Notes: generated by a model not told the origin, from the letters alone. A DNA stretch of 64,000 nt from Anodontia alba (GCA_964016985.1 OZ024823.1:129104112-129168111), one strand, 5' to 3'. Counted from the stretch's first letter, positions 26,601 to 33,461 are shown. Program-made: numbers and translations.

Positions 26601-28611
26601 GTTCATTATGAGCTGTCTCATCTCATTCTACACTGTTTGCAAAAGCCTGTGGCAATGAAAGAGTTAAAATGTCACATCTTGAGACTGTTCTAATGAATAG
26701 CACAACATGTCTTGGCACAGGTTAGAATCATCCGGGTGGCCAAATGGTTAGTACTCCTGACTTCAGATCACAAGAACCAGGGTTTGAATCCCACTGGAAG
26801 CAGAATTCAGCTCATGACTGTATGACACTTCATTGTACAGAGCTTTTCATTATCTCTCTTCTATTCACTCAATATGGCATACATGTAAATAAATGCTGGC
26901 CTCGGTGGCTCAGTTAGATGCGCGTTCAGTTGGTGATCAGGAAGTTGCGGGTTCAACCCCTCCTGGGACTTATCATTATAGCCATTTTATTACAAAACCA
27001 AGTTATTATACCATTTTGATGCAATCACCTTCATGGGTTGACATATCATTAAACCTGATCTCATCATCATCATTGACCCCCGCCAGGTCAGCAACATTCT
27101 TCAATGGAGATTGATCGTGAAATATTTTCTATGGTCATTCACTCCCTTCCGCTGATTCAAGAAGGGCAGTTGTCAGGTCTGGCGAAAGAATGTGCACAAA
27201 ACCGGCCAACCGCTTAAAGGACTAAGCTTTCCCAGTAAAAGTGTGGTTAGGTAAACTGACCGCACTTTACATGACCCCATTGGGTTAACTGGGCTGTAAA
27301 ACCTCAATGCAAACAAACATACATATAAATAATGTTGAATGTGATGTATCTCAATATGGCATACATTTAATAATGTTGAAAGTGACATATAACACCAGAC
27401 TGTCATCATCATTATTTGATGCAGAAATTACAATAAATAGATTTCTGTTAAAACTGCCAGGAAGCTGTTTGCCCCGGAATAATTATTCTCAAGTAAAATG
27501 GGATTTTATCATAATTAGGACACCTTTACTCCTTACCATATTTGTCCTAAAAATAACTACATTAAAAACTCGCAGATGAATGGCAGCAGTTTAGACCCTG
27601 ATGAGATGCCACATTTTGTGGCATCTGATCTGGTTCTACACAGTTTGCTTTGTCCCAATACTATAGGGATCAGACATGGTTTTCCATGCATAAACATTCA
27701 CCAGGTCCCGTGGGAGGTTTTGAAAACCAAGGCCGGAGGCCGCGGTTTTCAACACCTCCCAAGGGACCTGGCAAATTTTAATGCATTGAAAAACCATGTT
27801 CGGTCACTATTATTGCATAAAAACTGAAAACATTTGCTACATTTCGTGCTATTTCTTGCACTATTTTGTTTTGCCTTTTCACCGGTGTCTCACGAACGCA
27901 ATTTCGACGGACTAAGCTCGTTCTAGGGCCAGACAGTACACATCTCATAATGCAGCAAATCTGTGGCCCTGGTAAGATCATATTGAAAGGTGCGTAGCCG
28001 TGCATTAACAGCGCGTGAATTGCCTTGTTAATGCACGGCTTTTCGCTGGTTAATGCACGGCTGTTAATAACGTGTGGCACTGCTTTTTATGCAATAATTA
28101 GGGTTGGATAGCGCAGAGGTATGTTTCTCGCTTGTCACCACTGCAGCCCAGGTTCGATTACCAGAGCCACCATGTGTCATGGTAGTGATCATCCATCCAA
28201 GGGGATGCCGGTGGTTTTTCCCCAGGTTTTCCAGTTTTTGCCGCCATCCATGACAGTGAAATGCCAACATTGCACCTTCAAGAAATATGTCTATAAATTG
28301 AGCTTTATGTGTAATCGAAATAAATAAAGTTTAAACTTTAAGCCATTTTGTTTCTTTTATCATTTTCAGGGAAAACTGCAAAATCAAAGAAGAAAGGAGG
28401 GGATGAAGAGGAAGATGATGAGCCTAATACATATGATTATAATGACAGTTTTATAAATGACGCAAGTCAGGAAAACGATAAAGAATCTAGCTTTGAATCG
28501 GACGATGCCGATGAAGGGTCAGAAGAAGAAGAGTCAGGGGAAGATATTGATAAGTTGAAAAAAGAAGCAAAAAAATTCATGAAAAATAAGAAGCTGACAA
28601 AACCAGTGTGA
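2597..28611 (+). CDS. APLF: APLF orthologue (aprataxin and PNK-like factor), 13 visible exons, 5' end missing
   Basis: Exons 2597-2668, 5183-5349, 7554-7588, 10188-10246, 13170-13320, 15149-15393, 17895-18084, 19957-20117, 21209-21476, 23628-23805, 24399-24518, 25862-25926 and 28370-28611 all have AG/GT borders and compatible phases, giving 650 codons plus a TGA stop. Order in the visible protein: FHA domain (about residues 1-80), Ku-binding motif KKRKLPNWL (132-140), a charged linker of about 300 residues, PBZ finger 1 (C501-x5-C507-x6-H514-x5-H520), PBZ finger 2 (C541-x5-C547-x6-H554-x5-H560), and an acidic tail ending in a basic KEAKKFMKNKK segment. In known APLF the FHA domain binds phosphorylated XRCC4/XRCC1, the Ku motif binds Ku70/80, PBZ fingers bind poly(ADP-ribose), and the acidic tail binds histones. 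Human APLF is 511 residues, so this one is longer, mainly in the linker. The first coding part, with the FHA Gly-Arg loop, was not found in 1-2596 and is probably off-window. Confidence 0.93.
2926..3138 (+). mobile_element. Family B MITE copy 1
   Basis: Begins ttaacccttgtcctgct and ends cagcaggacaagggct (inverted ends). The centre is a hairpin gcagatccagatcagttggc / gccaactgatctggatctac. In APLF intron 1. Confidence 0.85.
3225..3810. repeat. Two inverted repeats in APLF intron 1
   Basis: Around 3230-3345 gtgaaaat/agtgaaatgata pair with tatcatttcact and attttcac. Around 3664-3808 ctttttcagtgaataccata and tgtaatgaaaacat pair with atgttttcattaca and tatggtattcac. No known family. Confidence 0.6.
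4021..4300 (+). mobile_element. tRNA-derived SINE family H, copy 1, full length with TSD
   Basis: The tRNA-like head has A-box tggctcagttgg and B-box gggttcaacccc, with pairable acceptor ends (ggcctc / gaggtc). The body contains gaagggcagttgtcag, gaatgtgcacaatactgg and cgacatgaccccattgggtt and ends in acctcaatacaaacaaa. Flanking direct repeat atcctcacccctg at 4002-4014 and 4300-4312. It resembles V-SINE/RUDI-type SINEs of bivalves (inference). Confidence 0.9.
4819..5038. mobile_element. Family D MITE copy 1
   Basis: Inverted ends aatgtcctaaaatttc / gaaattttaggacattta around a hairpin with cagtgtagacccagat and atctgatcagggtctacact type arms. In APLF intron 1. Confidence 0.8.
5183..5349 (+). 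CDS. APLF: APLF exon: second half of FHA domain
   Basis: Acceptor ttttttttacag, donor gttagt, phase 0 to 2. It begins THTNPCFF, the conserved Asn-containing phosphopeptide loop of the APLF/PNKP/aprataxin FHA group, and ends with the last beta strands (LLPDSLFFQVSCP). Confidence 0.92.
5423..5895 (+). mobile_element. Family M tandem-repeat element, copy 1
   Basis: Starts tataccccaccacaattgtgtgg...gggtatta (a hairpin end), then pyrimidine-rich gtccgtccgtt, then two-plus diverged units of about 170 bp (aacttgagtaaatatcaatgg, ttgccaaacttggtatgtgc). A G-run lies at about 5846-5869. The right end is near 5890 but not sharp. In APLF intron 2. Confidence 0.65.
6037..6245 (+). mobile_element. Family B MITE copy 2
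   Basis: taacccttgtcctgctgaat ... cagcaggactaggg with the same central hairpin as copy 1. APLF intron 2. Confidence 0.85.
6265..7553. other. APLF intron 2, right part: inverted repeats and MITE remnants
   Basis: Loose inverted repeats occur at about 6780-6955 (gcaaagacagatcag / gatctgagtctttac). A family D copy lies at about 7200-7399 (aatgtcctaaaatttc ... gattttaggacattta) and the right half of a family F element at about 7436-7537. No exon seen. Confidence 0.6.
7554..7588 (+). CDS. APLF: APLF short exon, acidic linker
   Basis: A 35-nt exon between tttgttacag and gtttgt, phase 2 to 1, encoding SDKEETDEEAS after the split glycine. It is recognised because the phases fit both neighbours and the acidic composition suits the linker. 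It has no motif of its own. Confidence 0.75.
7985..8505. repeat. Family F' hairpin and family I MITE in APLF intron 3
   Basis: 7985-8130: cagagaaaataaggtttcac / aatgtcaaaccttatttttt arms with a poly(A) tract. 8285-8505: Family I, with accctaagtatcgg end, agtctattttactacctg, and a hairpin cagtatagaccctgatcag / ctgatctgagtctatactg. Confidence 0.65.
8560..9955. other. APLF intron 3, AT-rich stretch without recognised features
   Basis: AT-rich with T-runs. No splice-bounded coding segment, no clear inverted repeat and no match to the other families in this window was seen, apart from one small inverted repeat at about 8550-8600. Confidence 0.5.
9958..10152. mobile_element. Family A foldback copy, APLF intron 3
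   Basis: Outer arms tagctccagataaggtgctt / gtttatctggaactatg, then ttcttattttttccacaaaa and the shared core gcacctcactgaggcacttc. Ends about 36 bp before the next exon. Confidence 0.75.
10188..10246 (+). CDS. APLF: APLF exon, Glu/Lys/Pro linker
   Basis: 59 nt between ttttcag and gtatga, phase 1 to 0. It encodes an acidic run (SEEEEK) then a Lys-Pro run (KPKPKPQKIK), low-complexity linker. Confidence 0.8.
10397..10635. mobile_element. Family C foldback MITE copy 1
   Basis: Ends gggcccagttgttcaaagct and gctttgaacaactgggccc. Centre is a near-perfect hairpin tgagtagcttttgc / gcaaaagctactca with aaaaaatgtgag arms. APLF intron 4. Confidence 0.9.
11025..11450. repeat. Hairpin and family F copy, APLF intron 4
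   Basis: 11030-11095 is a hairpin (ctgctaataaatatgaaaat / attttcatatttattagcag). 11270-11450 is a family F copy: agcatgctgggtaaaaatttc, cccagaaataggctttt, ggagacagtttgtatga, and tgctgaatttgcag. Confidence 0.65.
11591..11785. mobile_element. Family A foldback copy, nearly complete
   Basis: Outer arms catagctccagataac / ccttatctggagctatg; core gtgggtactcattagaagtg / cacttctaatgaatacc. APLF intron 4. Confidence 0.85.
11863..12142 (+). mobile_element. Family B MITE copy 3 with partial tandem duplication
   Basis: A complete B copy to about 12073, followed directly by a second copy of its right third (agccaactgatatggatc ... cagcaggacaagggtta) to 12142. Confidence 0.8.
12305..12634. mobile_element. 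Family E TA-flanked MITE copy 2 (pogo/Tigger-like ends)
   Basis: Ends cagttgactctcgctatctc and gagataacgagagtcgactg, flanked by TA. Central hairpin aaattgctcccgaggagcaattt within ttgtggaaaagagg / cctcttttccacaa. Confidence 0.85.
12641..12825 (+). mobile_element. tRNA-derived SINE family N, copy 1
   Basis: A-box-like tggctgagtggttagcactc and B-box-like ggtttgaatccc (Ser/Leu-tRNA-like), body tgcttcattgtaagaccttgt, tail catcatcatcatta. Confidence 0.75.
12947..13146. mobile_element. Family D MITE copy 3
   Basis: tattgtcctaagatttc ... aaattttaagacatttac, centre gcagtttagacccagatcag and its inverse. Ends about 24 bp before the Ku-motif exon. Confidence 0.8.
13170..13320 (+). CDS. APLF: APLF exon carrying the Ku-binding motif
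   Basis: 151 nt between tccttttag and gtgaac, phase 0 to 1. Residues DKKRKLPNWLIQIA match the APLF-type Ku-binding motif (basic residues, Leu-Pro, then an aromatic Trp; the human version is RKRILPTWML). In vertebrates this short peptide docks on the Ku80 vWA domain and recruits APLF to broken ends. Confidence 0.9.
13375..13507. repeat. Family F left part, cut by tandem-repeat element
   Basis: agcattgggtgaaaatttc, cccagaaaacaggttttgg, and hairpin caaattgtctccatctgagacaatttg; interrupted at 13508. Confidence 0.6.
13508..14501 (+). mobile_element. Tandem-repeat element, about six units of ~168 bp, TTACACCTG ends
   Basis: Ends ttacacctg / caggtgtaa. A subterminal hairpin cctgcttgtagcagg, gcgatataggcgtc, then units containing gtcaacatttatgtcgaagt, caactacaagactaaacaac and aaccttgcatgaaacatctc, separated by gtccgtccgtt-like tracts. 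Architecture recalls pearl/Helentron-type non-autonomous elements of bivalves (inference). Confidence 0.8.
14505..15148. other. APLF intron 5, right part
   Basis: A family I-like remnant (aacagtgtagacccagatc) at 14505-14640, a family A foldback at about 14657-14842 (tagataagagtgg ... tgccttatcaagagcta; core agaagcacctcttttaggcg), and a weak inverted repeat to about 15110. Confidence 0.65.
15149..15393 (+). CDS. APLF: APLF exon, acidic/basic linker with DW motif
   Basis: 245 nt between atcttttag and gtaaac, phase 1 to 0. It encodes alternating acidic (ESEEDEDFDVEEEQ, EEEEEDWEEEDY) and basic (SPAKKAKKRYK, RAKKK) blocks. The acidic blocks contain Phe, Trp and Tyr at intervals. The Glu run comes from pure GAG/GAA triplets near 15297-15318. 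The frame continues exactly from the previous exon. Confidence 0.85.
15446..17095 (+). mobile_element. Tandem-repeat element, about seven units of ~181 bp, GTCGCACCTGCG ends
   Basis: Perfect 12-bp inverted ends gtcgcacctgcg / cgcaggtgcgac, a subterminal hairpin cctgcgttagcacgcagg, gcgatataggcg and gtccgtttgtccg, then units with gagcgcaactcctcctacag, ggccaatcattttgaaactt, agatgttttggccatgg and a poly(T) tract. Unit starts near 15543, 15727, 15908, 16090, 16272, 16453 and 16634. Fills much of APLF intron 6. Confidence 0.88.
17225..17455. mobile_element. Family O MITE copy
   Basis: Ends ttaacctattgtagtccagt / tctacaatgggttaat; centre cccagatcagatgccgcaga / ggcacctgatcactg. Confidence 0.65.
17532..17830 (+). 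mobile_element. SINE family H, copy 2
   Basis: Full-length head and body as in 4021-4300, with diverged B-box (ataggtttgatcatc) and end aaactcaacacagacaaa. Confidence 0.85.
17895..18084 (+). CDS. APLF: APLF exon, NLS-like basic block with DW motif
   Basis: 190 nt between gtgtag and gtaatt, phase 0 to 1. It encodes SSEEDWDSEELP followed by a dense basic run (PRKKRKKEKKKKK, NLS-like) and Ser/Arg-rich sequence. The acceptor has a weak pyrimidine tract but an intact AG. Confidence 0.82.
18122..18530. mobile_element. Family A' foldback with 5'-truncated SINE H inserted in its right arm
   Basis: Foldback arms ttgttaaggagtagtatttagtgataattc / ttatcaccaaatactcctcc ... ctccttaacaattcc; core attagaagccccttggtgag. 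Within the right arm 18296-18506 is SINE H lacking its tRNA head, flanked by tcctcctt on both sides, a target duplication. Confidence 0.8.
18540..19956. other. APLF intron 7, degenerate tandem repeats related to family L
   Basis: Repeated blocks: tttagcttgcctgtacgaag-like starts (18890, 19017), ttgaggtcaaggtcac, tttagtttatatttggtatg, ttaaagtttttgctttaaag, and two copies of gccccactgggcactttgtc / gcccaactgggcactttgtc (about 18800 and 19770). No coding segment. Confidence 0.55.
19957..20117 (+). CDS. APLF: APLF exon, acidic with SDW motif, tandem acceptor
   Basis: 161 nt, phase 1 to 0, donor gtatgt. It encodes EDYVMPDEFSEDED, then DEDSDFVMDEDD and SGSDWEAS, resembling the aromatic-dotted acidic histone-binding tail of vertebrate APLF. 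The acceptor is ttctagtag, so splicing could use 19957 or 19960 and add or drop one Val while keeping frame. Confidence 0.83.
20118..21208. other. APLF intron 8: family A remnant and family F' foldback
   Basis: An A fragment at about 20450-20525. The F' foldback spans about 20970-21190 (agagaaaataaggcttgac / gtcaagtcttattttctct, perfect inner hairpin cgtctgctaagcagacg) and ends about 20 bp before the next exon. Confidence 0.7.
21209..21476 (+). CDS. APLF: APLF exon, charged linker
   Basis: 268 nt between ttttcaag and gtaata, phase 0 to 1. It encodes basic stretches (KRHSARRSKRKSY, KKGKKKRKQ) alternating with acidic ones (DSDEEFSDDDDY, SSEEEDSEDDY), again with Phe/Tyr within the acidic parts. 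Many Ser-Glu-Glu and Ser-Asp sites suit CK2 phosphorylation (inference). Confidence 0.85.
21900..23480. mobile_element. Family A foldback split by a 1.39-kb family E insertion
   Basis: The A left part, 21900-22045 (ctaaataaggtaaatagttt, core gaagtgcctctgcgaggcac in variant form), resumes at 23434 with agatacttttcggtgg ... caccttatcaagagctatg. The insertion is the E3 element. Confidence 0.8.
22046..23431. mobile_element. Long family E element (E3), TA-flanked, with non-family cargo
   Basis: Ends cagttgactctcgttatctc / gagataacgagagtcgactg with TA on both sides. The interior is much longer than other E copies and includes a CpG-bearing stretch (about 22280-22460) and inverted repeats. No transposase was recognised, so it may be a deletion derivative of a pogo/Tigger-type element (inference). 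Confidence 0.75.
23628..23805 (+). CDS. APLF: APLF exon, first half of PBZ finger 1
   Basis: 178 nt between ttaacag and gtaaga, phase 1 to 2. It encodes a Glu run from GAA triplets and basic segments, then RPPCMFGKKCYR, the first two Cys ligands and Gly of a PBZ zinc finger. The intron splits the Arg codon after C-Y. Confidence 0.93.
23934..24260. repeat. Family A' foldback and family G hairpin, APLF intron 10
   Basis: 23934-24135: ttgttaagaagtattcggtg ... caccaaatactctcc with perfect inner core agaagtgcctcagtgaggca. 24170-24260: family G remnant, gggtctactcttaaagaagg. Confidence 0.75.
24399..24518 (+). CDS. APLF: APLF exon, PBZ1 second half and PBZ2 first half
   Basis: 120 nt between gtttctag and gtatgt, phase 2 to 2. 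KNPEHFTEFSHPGD supplies the two His ligands of PBZ1. An acidic spacer follows, then RPDCPYDPGCY starts PBZ2. The following intron again splits the Arg codon after C-Y, exactly as in PBZ1. Confidence 0.93.
24605..25735. other. APLF intron 11: family A and I copies
   Basis: Family A copies at about 24605-24770 (tagcttcagataag; tactcaacagaagtccccca) and 25505-25735 (actagataaggcatag ... attaagagctgag). A family I MITE at about 25135-25340 has ends tttaccctaagtattg / caatatttagggtca and hairpin gtagaccctgatcagatgcc / tgatctgggtctacac. Confidence 0.65.
25862..25926 (+). CDS. APLF: APLF exon, second half of PBZ finger 2
   Basis: 65 nt between cttttctag and gtaact, phase 2 to 1. TNASHLKQYRH provides the His pair of PBZ2. 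PBZ2 has Asp in place of the usual Gly before the second Cys region (CPYDPGC against CxYGxxC). Confidence 0.9.
26020..26410. repeat. Family F and family G hairpins, APLF intron 12
   Basis: 26020-26210: ttcttatttttcctagaaaa / ttttctaggaaaaataagaa arms with gacaatttgcatgaaat. 26284-26410: ccccttctgaaaccgggtct and repeated tttaagagtagac / cttttcagaag. Confidence 0.75.
26725..27420 (+). mobile_element. Nested SINEs: family N interrupted by family H, itself interrupted
   Basis: Family N begins at 26725 (ggtggccaaatggttagtac, ggtttgaatccc). At about 26896 SINE H (ctggcctcggtggctcag) interrupts it, and N resumes at about 27327 (aatgttgaatgtgatgtatc ... catcatcattatt). H is split by a third fragment (26969-27075, tgggttgacatatcattaaa). 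Confidence 0.7.
27684..28098. mobile_element. Palindrome plus TIR element with repeated TTAATGCACGG
   Basis: 27684-27800: long inverted repeat, caggtcccgtgggaggtttt / aacacctcccaagggacctg. 27809-28098: ends tattgcataaaaa / tttttatgcaataa, with CpG-bearing interior and several gttaatgcacggc / gccgtgcattaac blocks. Confidence 0.7.
28104..28340 (+). mobile_element. tRNA-derived SINE family Q
   Basis: A-box-like ggatagcgcagaggta and B-box-like ggttcgattacc, body tcatccatccaaggggatgc and tttttccccaggttttcc, 3' end with two overlapping AATAAA (28319-28328). It ends 29 bp before the APLF terminal-exon acceptor. Confidence 0.7.
28370..28611 (+). CDS. APLF: APLF terminal exon, acidic histone-binding tail
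   Basis: 242 nt from cattttcag to TGA. It encodes a basic start, then a strongly acidic region with YDYNDSFIND, aligning with the human EYDLNDSFLDD segment, and ends DKLKKEAKKFMKNKK, matching the human LLKEAKRFMKRK end. Unlike human APLF there is no Asp-Trp motif in this tail; such motifs sit in upstream exons instead. Confidence 0.92.
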
Positions 28612-29250
28612 CATTAGATGTGTAGATCTATATGTCAACATTTCATAGAAAAGATACTTTCAATTTTCATATACATACACATCATTTTACCTGTGTGAAT
28701 GGTACATTACAAATGAGGTTGTTGTAGAAAAATCAGTATAATCCCTTATCAAGCCCTTGATATGGTAAGGTAGCTGTTCTAAAAATTTGTACATTAAAAA
28801 ACAAATAGACTGAAGTTCATTAGTTCTCTTCACCATTTAAATCAAAGGGAAGTAAACAATTTTGCAAAGGGAGGCAATTAAATTGTCTCTCTTTGCAAAA
28901 TTAGTTGCTTCCCTCACGGACTTTTGTCATGTTTTTCATTTTGAAGTGAAATTTTATTGTTCAGTTTTTTAGAATATCTATTGTATTTTTTAAAATATTT
29001 ACTATAAATTGAGAAGTTTAGTGCAGATTTAAAATGATTTTGTACAGTATCTACTTGGCTGATTTAGGGAGGTAATTCATGCGAAAGTTAACTCTGTGTA
29101 GCCTGTCTACGGGATTGTATTGACTTTTCTTGTACTGTACCTTATAGTTGTCATTTATGGGTGTCTTTACATATACATTAGTTTTATATGGTTTTGAATG
29201 ACATTTTTTATCTATTTTACAGACAGCAGAAATAAATATTCATTCATTCT
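28612..29250 (+). other. APLF: APLF 3' UTR with candidate poly(A) signal
   Basis: Mostly unique AT-rich sequence after the stop. AATAAA occurs at 29231-29236, followed by a repeat that begins about 29250, so cleavage near there is plausible. A small inverted repeat (gcaaag..gggaggcaatt / aattgtctctctttgc) lies at 28862-28900. Confidence 0.5.
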
Positions 29251-29830
29251 AAGCATGCTGGATATAAACTTCAGCACTCAACATTCTGAAATATATTCTT
29301 TTTATTTTTTCCCAAAAAATTAGGTTTGACATTTCATGCAAACTATCTCCTCCTTAGGAGGCAGTTTGCATGAAATGTCTAATCCTGATTTCTGGGAAAG
29401 TAAGAAAAATGCCATCAATTTGTCATCTGCTGATTTCACCGAGAAAGTGCTAAATGTTAACTCAGTCATACTCTGGGAAAATCAATGTTCTCTGACAGTG
29501 TAGACACAGGCAAACTTGTTTATCTGCATAATTTGGCTGGAGTCTACGCTTTTTATTGTCTAAATGAAAGAGAGACCATGTGAAATACATAGAAGCGATG
29601 CCTTGAGAAAATATGTCTTTGTGCATATATGACATAGCTCCAGATAAGAGGCGGTATCAACATAATATTTTTCTTATTTCTCCCTGAAAACATATGTTGT
29701 GGGTACTCATTAGAAGCGCCTCAGGGAGGCGCTTCTAATGAGTACCCACAACATAAATTTTCAGGGAGAAATAAGAAATTTATCAGCACTTTTCAGTAGA
29801 AAAAAGTGCCTTATCTGGAGCTATGTATGA
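29250..29830. repeat. Family F foldback and complete family A foldback, 3' of APLF
   Basis: 29260-29462: agcatgctggatataaactt, hairpin caaactatctcctccttaggaggcagtttg, ending agtgctaaatgttaa. 29632-29826: complete A, catagctccagataagaggc / gtgccttatctggagctatg with perfect inner core agaagcgcctcagggaggcg. Confidence 0.85.
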
Positions 29831-30463
29831 ACAGGAAAGATCCTGGGCAGGCAACAAAATGGCACAGTCTGGTAAGGACCTTGCTGTACATAATGTATTC
29901 TATGATATCTGTAACTGGGTAACAAAGCTTGTGATCAGACTGCATGATTTCAGCTCCACGGCTGTACTGCACTTCATTGCACAGAGCCTTTCATTATCAT
30001 CCCATCATGATCTCAATATGACATTAATAATGTTGAAAGGATATAAATCACCAAATCATTGCCATCAGACTGCCTTGAAATGAAGTTTTTCTGGGCTTTC
30101 ACTGTCTTATTATGCCACAGAGACCTTATGGTGCTCAGTGCAAGAAAAGGGTGCTGTATAGAGGCAAGAAAATCCCATGTCAGCATGCACATTTGTGCAT
30201 TTTGAGATCAGGGTTGTCCACTATAATACAGAATAAGCGGCCACTGAAGATGCTGATAGAGAAAATTTGACCAGACTGCTCAGATATGTAGGTGCCACAT
30301 TGTTATATTTGTTTCATTACCACACCAAACTAATATACCATCTTGGCACAAATGATCCTCATGGGCTGACGCATCATTAAGCCTGAACTCTTCATCACCA
30401 AATATGTGGTCTGATCAGGACACTGCATATTATGAGGGCCCTATTGGCAGGTTGCACTTCTGT
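29831..30463. other. Intergenic, SINE remnants
   Basis: SINE N body remnant at about 29925-30070 (tgcacttcattgcacagagc, aataatgttgaaagg). A fragment of the third SINE-like type at about 30290-30405 (caccaaactaatataccatc, gggctgacgcatcattaa). No ORF with coding features. Confidence 0.5.
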
Positions 30464-30670
30464 TTACCCTTGTCATGCTGAATAAATTAAGATGCCATGC
30501 CCACTTCTAATTTTCAGCCAATCAGATTGTTTGATTAAGTTGTTGATACAAGTTCAGATAATAACAAACAGTGCAGATCCAGATCAGTTGGCTTCTTCAG
30601 AAGCCAGCTGATCTAGATCTACACTGTTTGCAAAGGCAGGGTATATCTGGGGTCAGTAGGACAAGGGTTA
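30464..30670 (+). mobile_element. Family B MITE copy 4
   Basis: acccttgtcatgctgaataa ... ggtcagtaggacaagggtta with central hairpin. Confidence 0.85.
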
Positions 30671-30904
30671 AGTAATGGGGACCTAGTCCAGATTGCATAT
30701 ATGTTCAGGGGAATCTGGATCTACAATGTTAGTATTTAGAATATGATGCTTTCCCCTGCTGGGCCTCATATAGAGTTATTTCCCTGTAAAAAGTATTTTC
30801 TGACATATTAGATCACTGAAGATCCAGATCAGCTGTAGAGAGCAGTTATGTAGTCAGACCATGGTTTAAGGAAACATAGTTTAAGGATACACCTGGTGGA
30901 TTTT

Positions 30905-33342
30905 AACCCTTGCCATGCTGAATAGTTTAAGAAGCCACGCCCACAAAATTTAGCCAATCAGATTATTAGCTCGCCTGTACGAAGTACAAGGAGAGCTATT
31001 GTAGTCACCCCGGTCGTCCGCGTTTGCATTTGCGTTCCCGTCCTCAACAGTCACTCCTCACAGAGGCATCAGATTTGGAACTTAGGTACCTTGGAGGGTC
31101 CTCTGAGATTCCAAGAGTATAAACGCCTGGGTTCATGCCCCTGGGTGGGGCTAGGGGTCAGAATCTAGGACACCTTTGTAATACTGTGTTAAAGTTTTTC
31201 AAATTCTTATATCTTGACTTTCACTCCTCATAGAGCATTCATATTTAGAATTTGGGTACCTGGAGGGGTCTTCTGAGATTCCAAAAGAACATACCCCTGA
31301 GTTCATACCTCAGGGTGGGCCTTGGAGTGGGGCTAGGGGTCAAAATCTAGGACACATTTGTAAAATCTTATATGCCTACAGGTTATAGACACAACTGGTT
31401 ATACATCAGCTAACTATGTGACATTGGTTTAAGTGTAAGAGAGTGAAGGTCATGATGACCTACATTTTACGGTCCAGGTCACCTAGATTTCACGGTCCAG
31501 TGACTTTGCCTTATATCTTGAATACTATTTGTTGGATAAATGTCACACCTGGGATATTACGTCCATGTGACCCAATGAATGACCACTTACTATATCTAGG
31601 TCATTGTGACCTATATTTCATGGTTCAGCGGTTTTGATTATATCTTGAATACTATTTGTTGGATAAATGTCACACCTGGGATATTAGTTCCTTGTGACCC
31701 GATTATTGACGTCAAAATATATCTCTGTTGGTGTGACCTATATTTCATGGTTCAGTGATTTTGCCTTATATCTTGAATACTTTTTGTTGGATAAATGTCA
31801 CACCTGGGATATTAGTTCCATGTGACCCAATGAATGACCACTTACTATATCTAGGTCATTGTGACCTATATTTCATGCTTCAGTGATTTTGCGTTTTATT
31901 TTTATTACTATTTCATGGAGAATTGTCATACCTGGATTATTATATTTATGTGACAAAATGATTTACATACAAATACATCTAGGTCAGTGTGACCTATATT
32001 ATATGGTTGAATGATTTCGCCATATAACTTGAAAATTATTTCATAGAAATATGTCATACACATTTGACTTAATCATTCTAGGACACTGTGACCTATATTT
32101 CATGGTTCACTGATTTTCCCTTATAAAGGAAGACAGTGTGATGCAGAAATATCATACCTGGATTATAATTTCCATCTGACCCGAAGATTGTCCTCAGTAT
32201 AGTTCAGTTTGACCTATATTTTATGGTTCACTGATTTTTGTCCTTACCTTGAATACTATTTCATTGAGCAATACCATAAATCAAATATTAGTTCCATATG
32301 ATCCTATGATTGACATCAAAATATATCTAGGTCAGTGTGACCTACATTTCATGATTCAGGGATTTTTGCCTTATATCTTGAAATTATTTGATCAGCAATT
32401 CCATTTGTCAATCTACTTCCATGTGATCCCAAGGGTTGACTTAAAAATATGTCAGTGGTACATCTAACACAGAGATTTCCTTTAACATTTATAGAGGGAG
32501 AGACTCAAAACTTATTTAAGTCCTATTTATGTCCTCTCTCAAAATAGGAAGAAAGTCTGCTCTTGACCAACTTACAACAATATTTCTCAAAATGTGTGGG
32601 TCCTCAAAAATCAGTTCTTGATATGTTTAGTCAGATGTACCTACATTTACACATAACTTCTTATTTTATTTTTACTTCATAACATTACACTTTTAATTCA
32701 AAACTGAATGCGGCACCCGCTCATTGGGACTTTAAGAAATAGATTGGGCTGCATGATGCTTCCACACAGAGCTGAAACCAACTGCACACAAGTACTGGTT
32801 AGCTGCTTAGAGGTTCTAAGCTTGCCCAGGAAAGGTGGTGCGAGTTGGACCATCCATGCATATAAATCCTATTGGTTTAATTGGGCAGCAGGGCTTGAGA
32901 TGTCATGTCATCTCAATGTCGGGTAAAAGTCCCACAAAATTGGAAGCAACGTCTCCCAAAATAACCTGCACAGTGTTGACAGGGAAGTTAAACCTCAAGT
33001 GAAAAAACAAACAAAATCAAAACTGAATGAGAACATTGCAAAACATTAACTGCTCCAAGGATAATTATTTTAAACGGAGCAAGAACTCATGATGGGTTTG
33101 TGTTTTATTATTATATATTTTGAATTTCTTAATGATAAAAATGTTACAATATAAAATGTACCCAGCAGGCGAGCTACGCTATCCTATGACAGCTCTTGTT
33201 TTATCTAGGTTGTTGATACAAATTCACTTACTTAATGACAAACAGTGTAGATCCAGATCAGTTGGCTTCTTCAGAAGCCAACTGATCTGGATCCACACTG
33301 TTTGCAAAGGCAGGGCATGTCCGGATTCAGCAGGACCAGCAT
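30905..33342 (+). mobile_element. Family B copy 5 split by a 2.2-kb family L element
   Basis: B left part 30905-30967 (taacccttgccatgctgaat ... gccaatcagattatt); the right part resumes near 33208 (ttgttgatacaaattcactt ... gcaggaccagcatta). The insertion begins agctcgcctg (30968) and ends caggcgagct (33175). Confidence 0.75.
30968..33175 (+). mobile_element. Family L tandem-repeat element, AGCTCGCCTG ends, ~127-bp units
   Basis: Starts agctcgcctgtacgaagtac and agagctattgtag, then cgtccgcgtttgc; ends caggcgagct. Interior units (31440-32460) repeat gtgacctatatttcatggtt, ttatatcttgaatactattt and tgtcacacctgggatatt about every 127 bp. A SINE-tail fragment lies at about 32780-33010. Confidence 0.75.
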
Positions 33343-33461
33343 TAGTGAGTAAAAAAGAGAGATATTAAGTGTTAGTGAGTAAAAAAAAAAAGTGATATTA
33401 AGTGTTCAGGGAAATAGGTACACTTTCAGGAGAGTCAACACTGCTAAAATTGTTATGCTCC

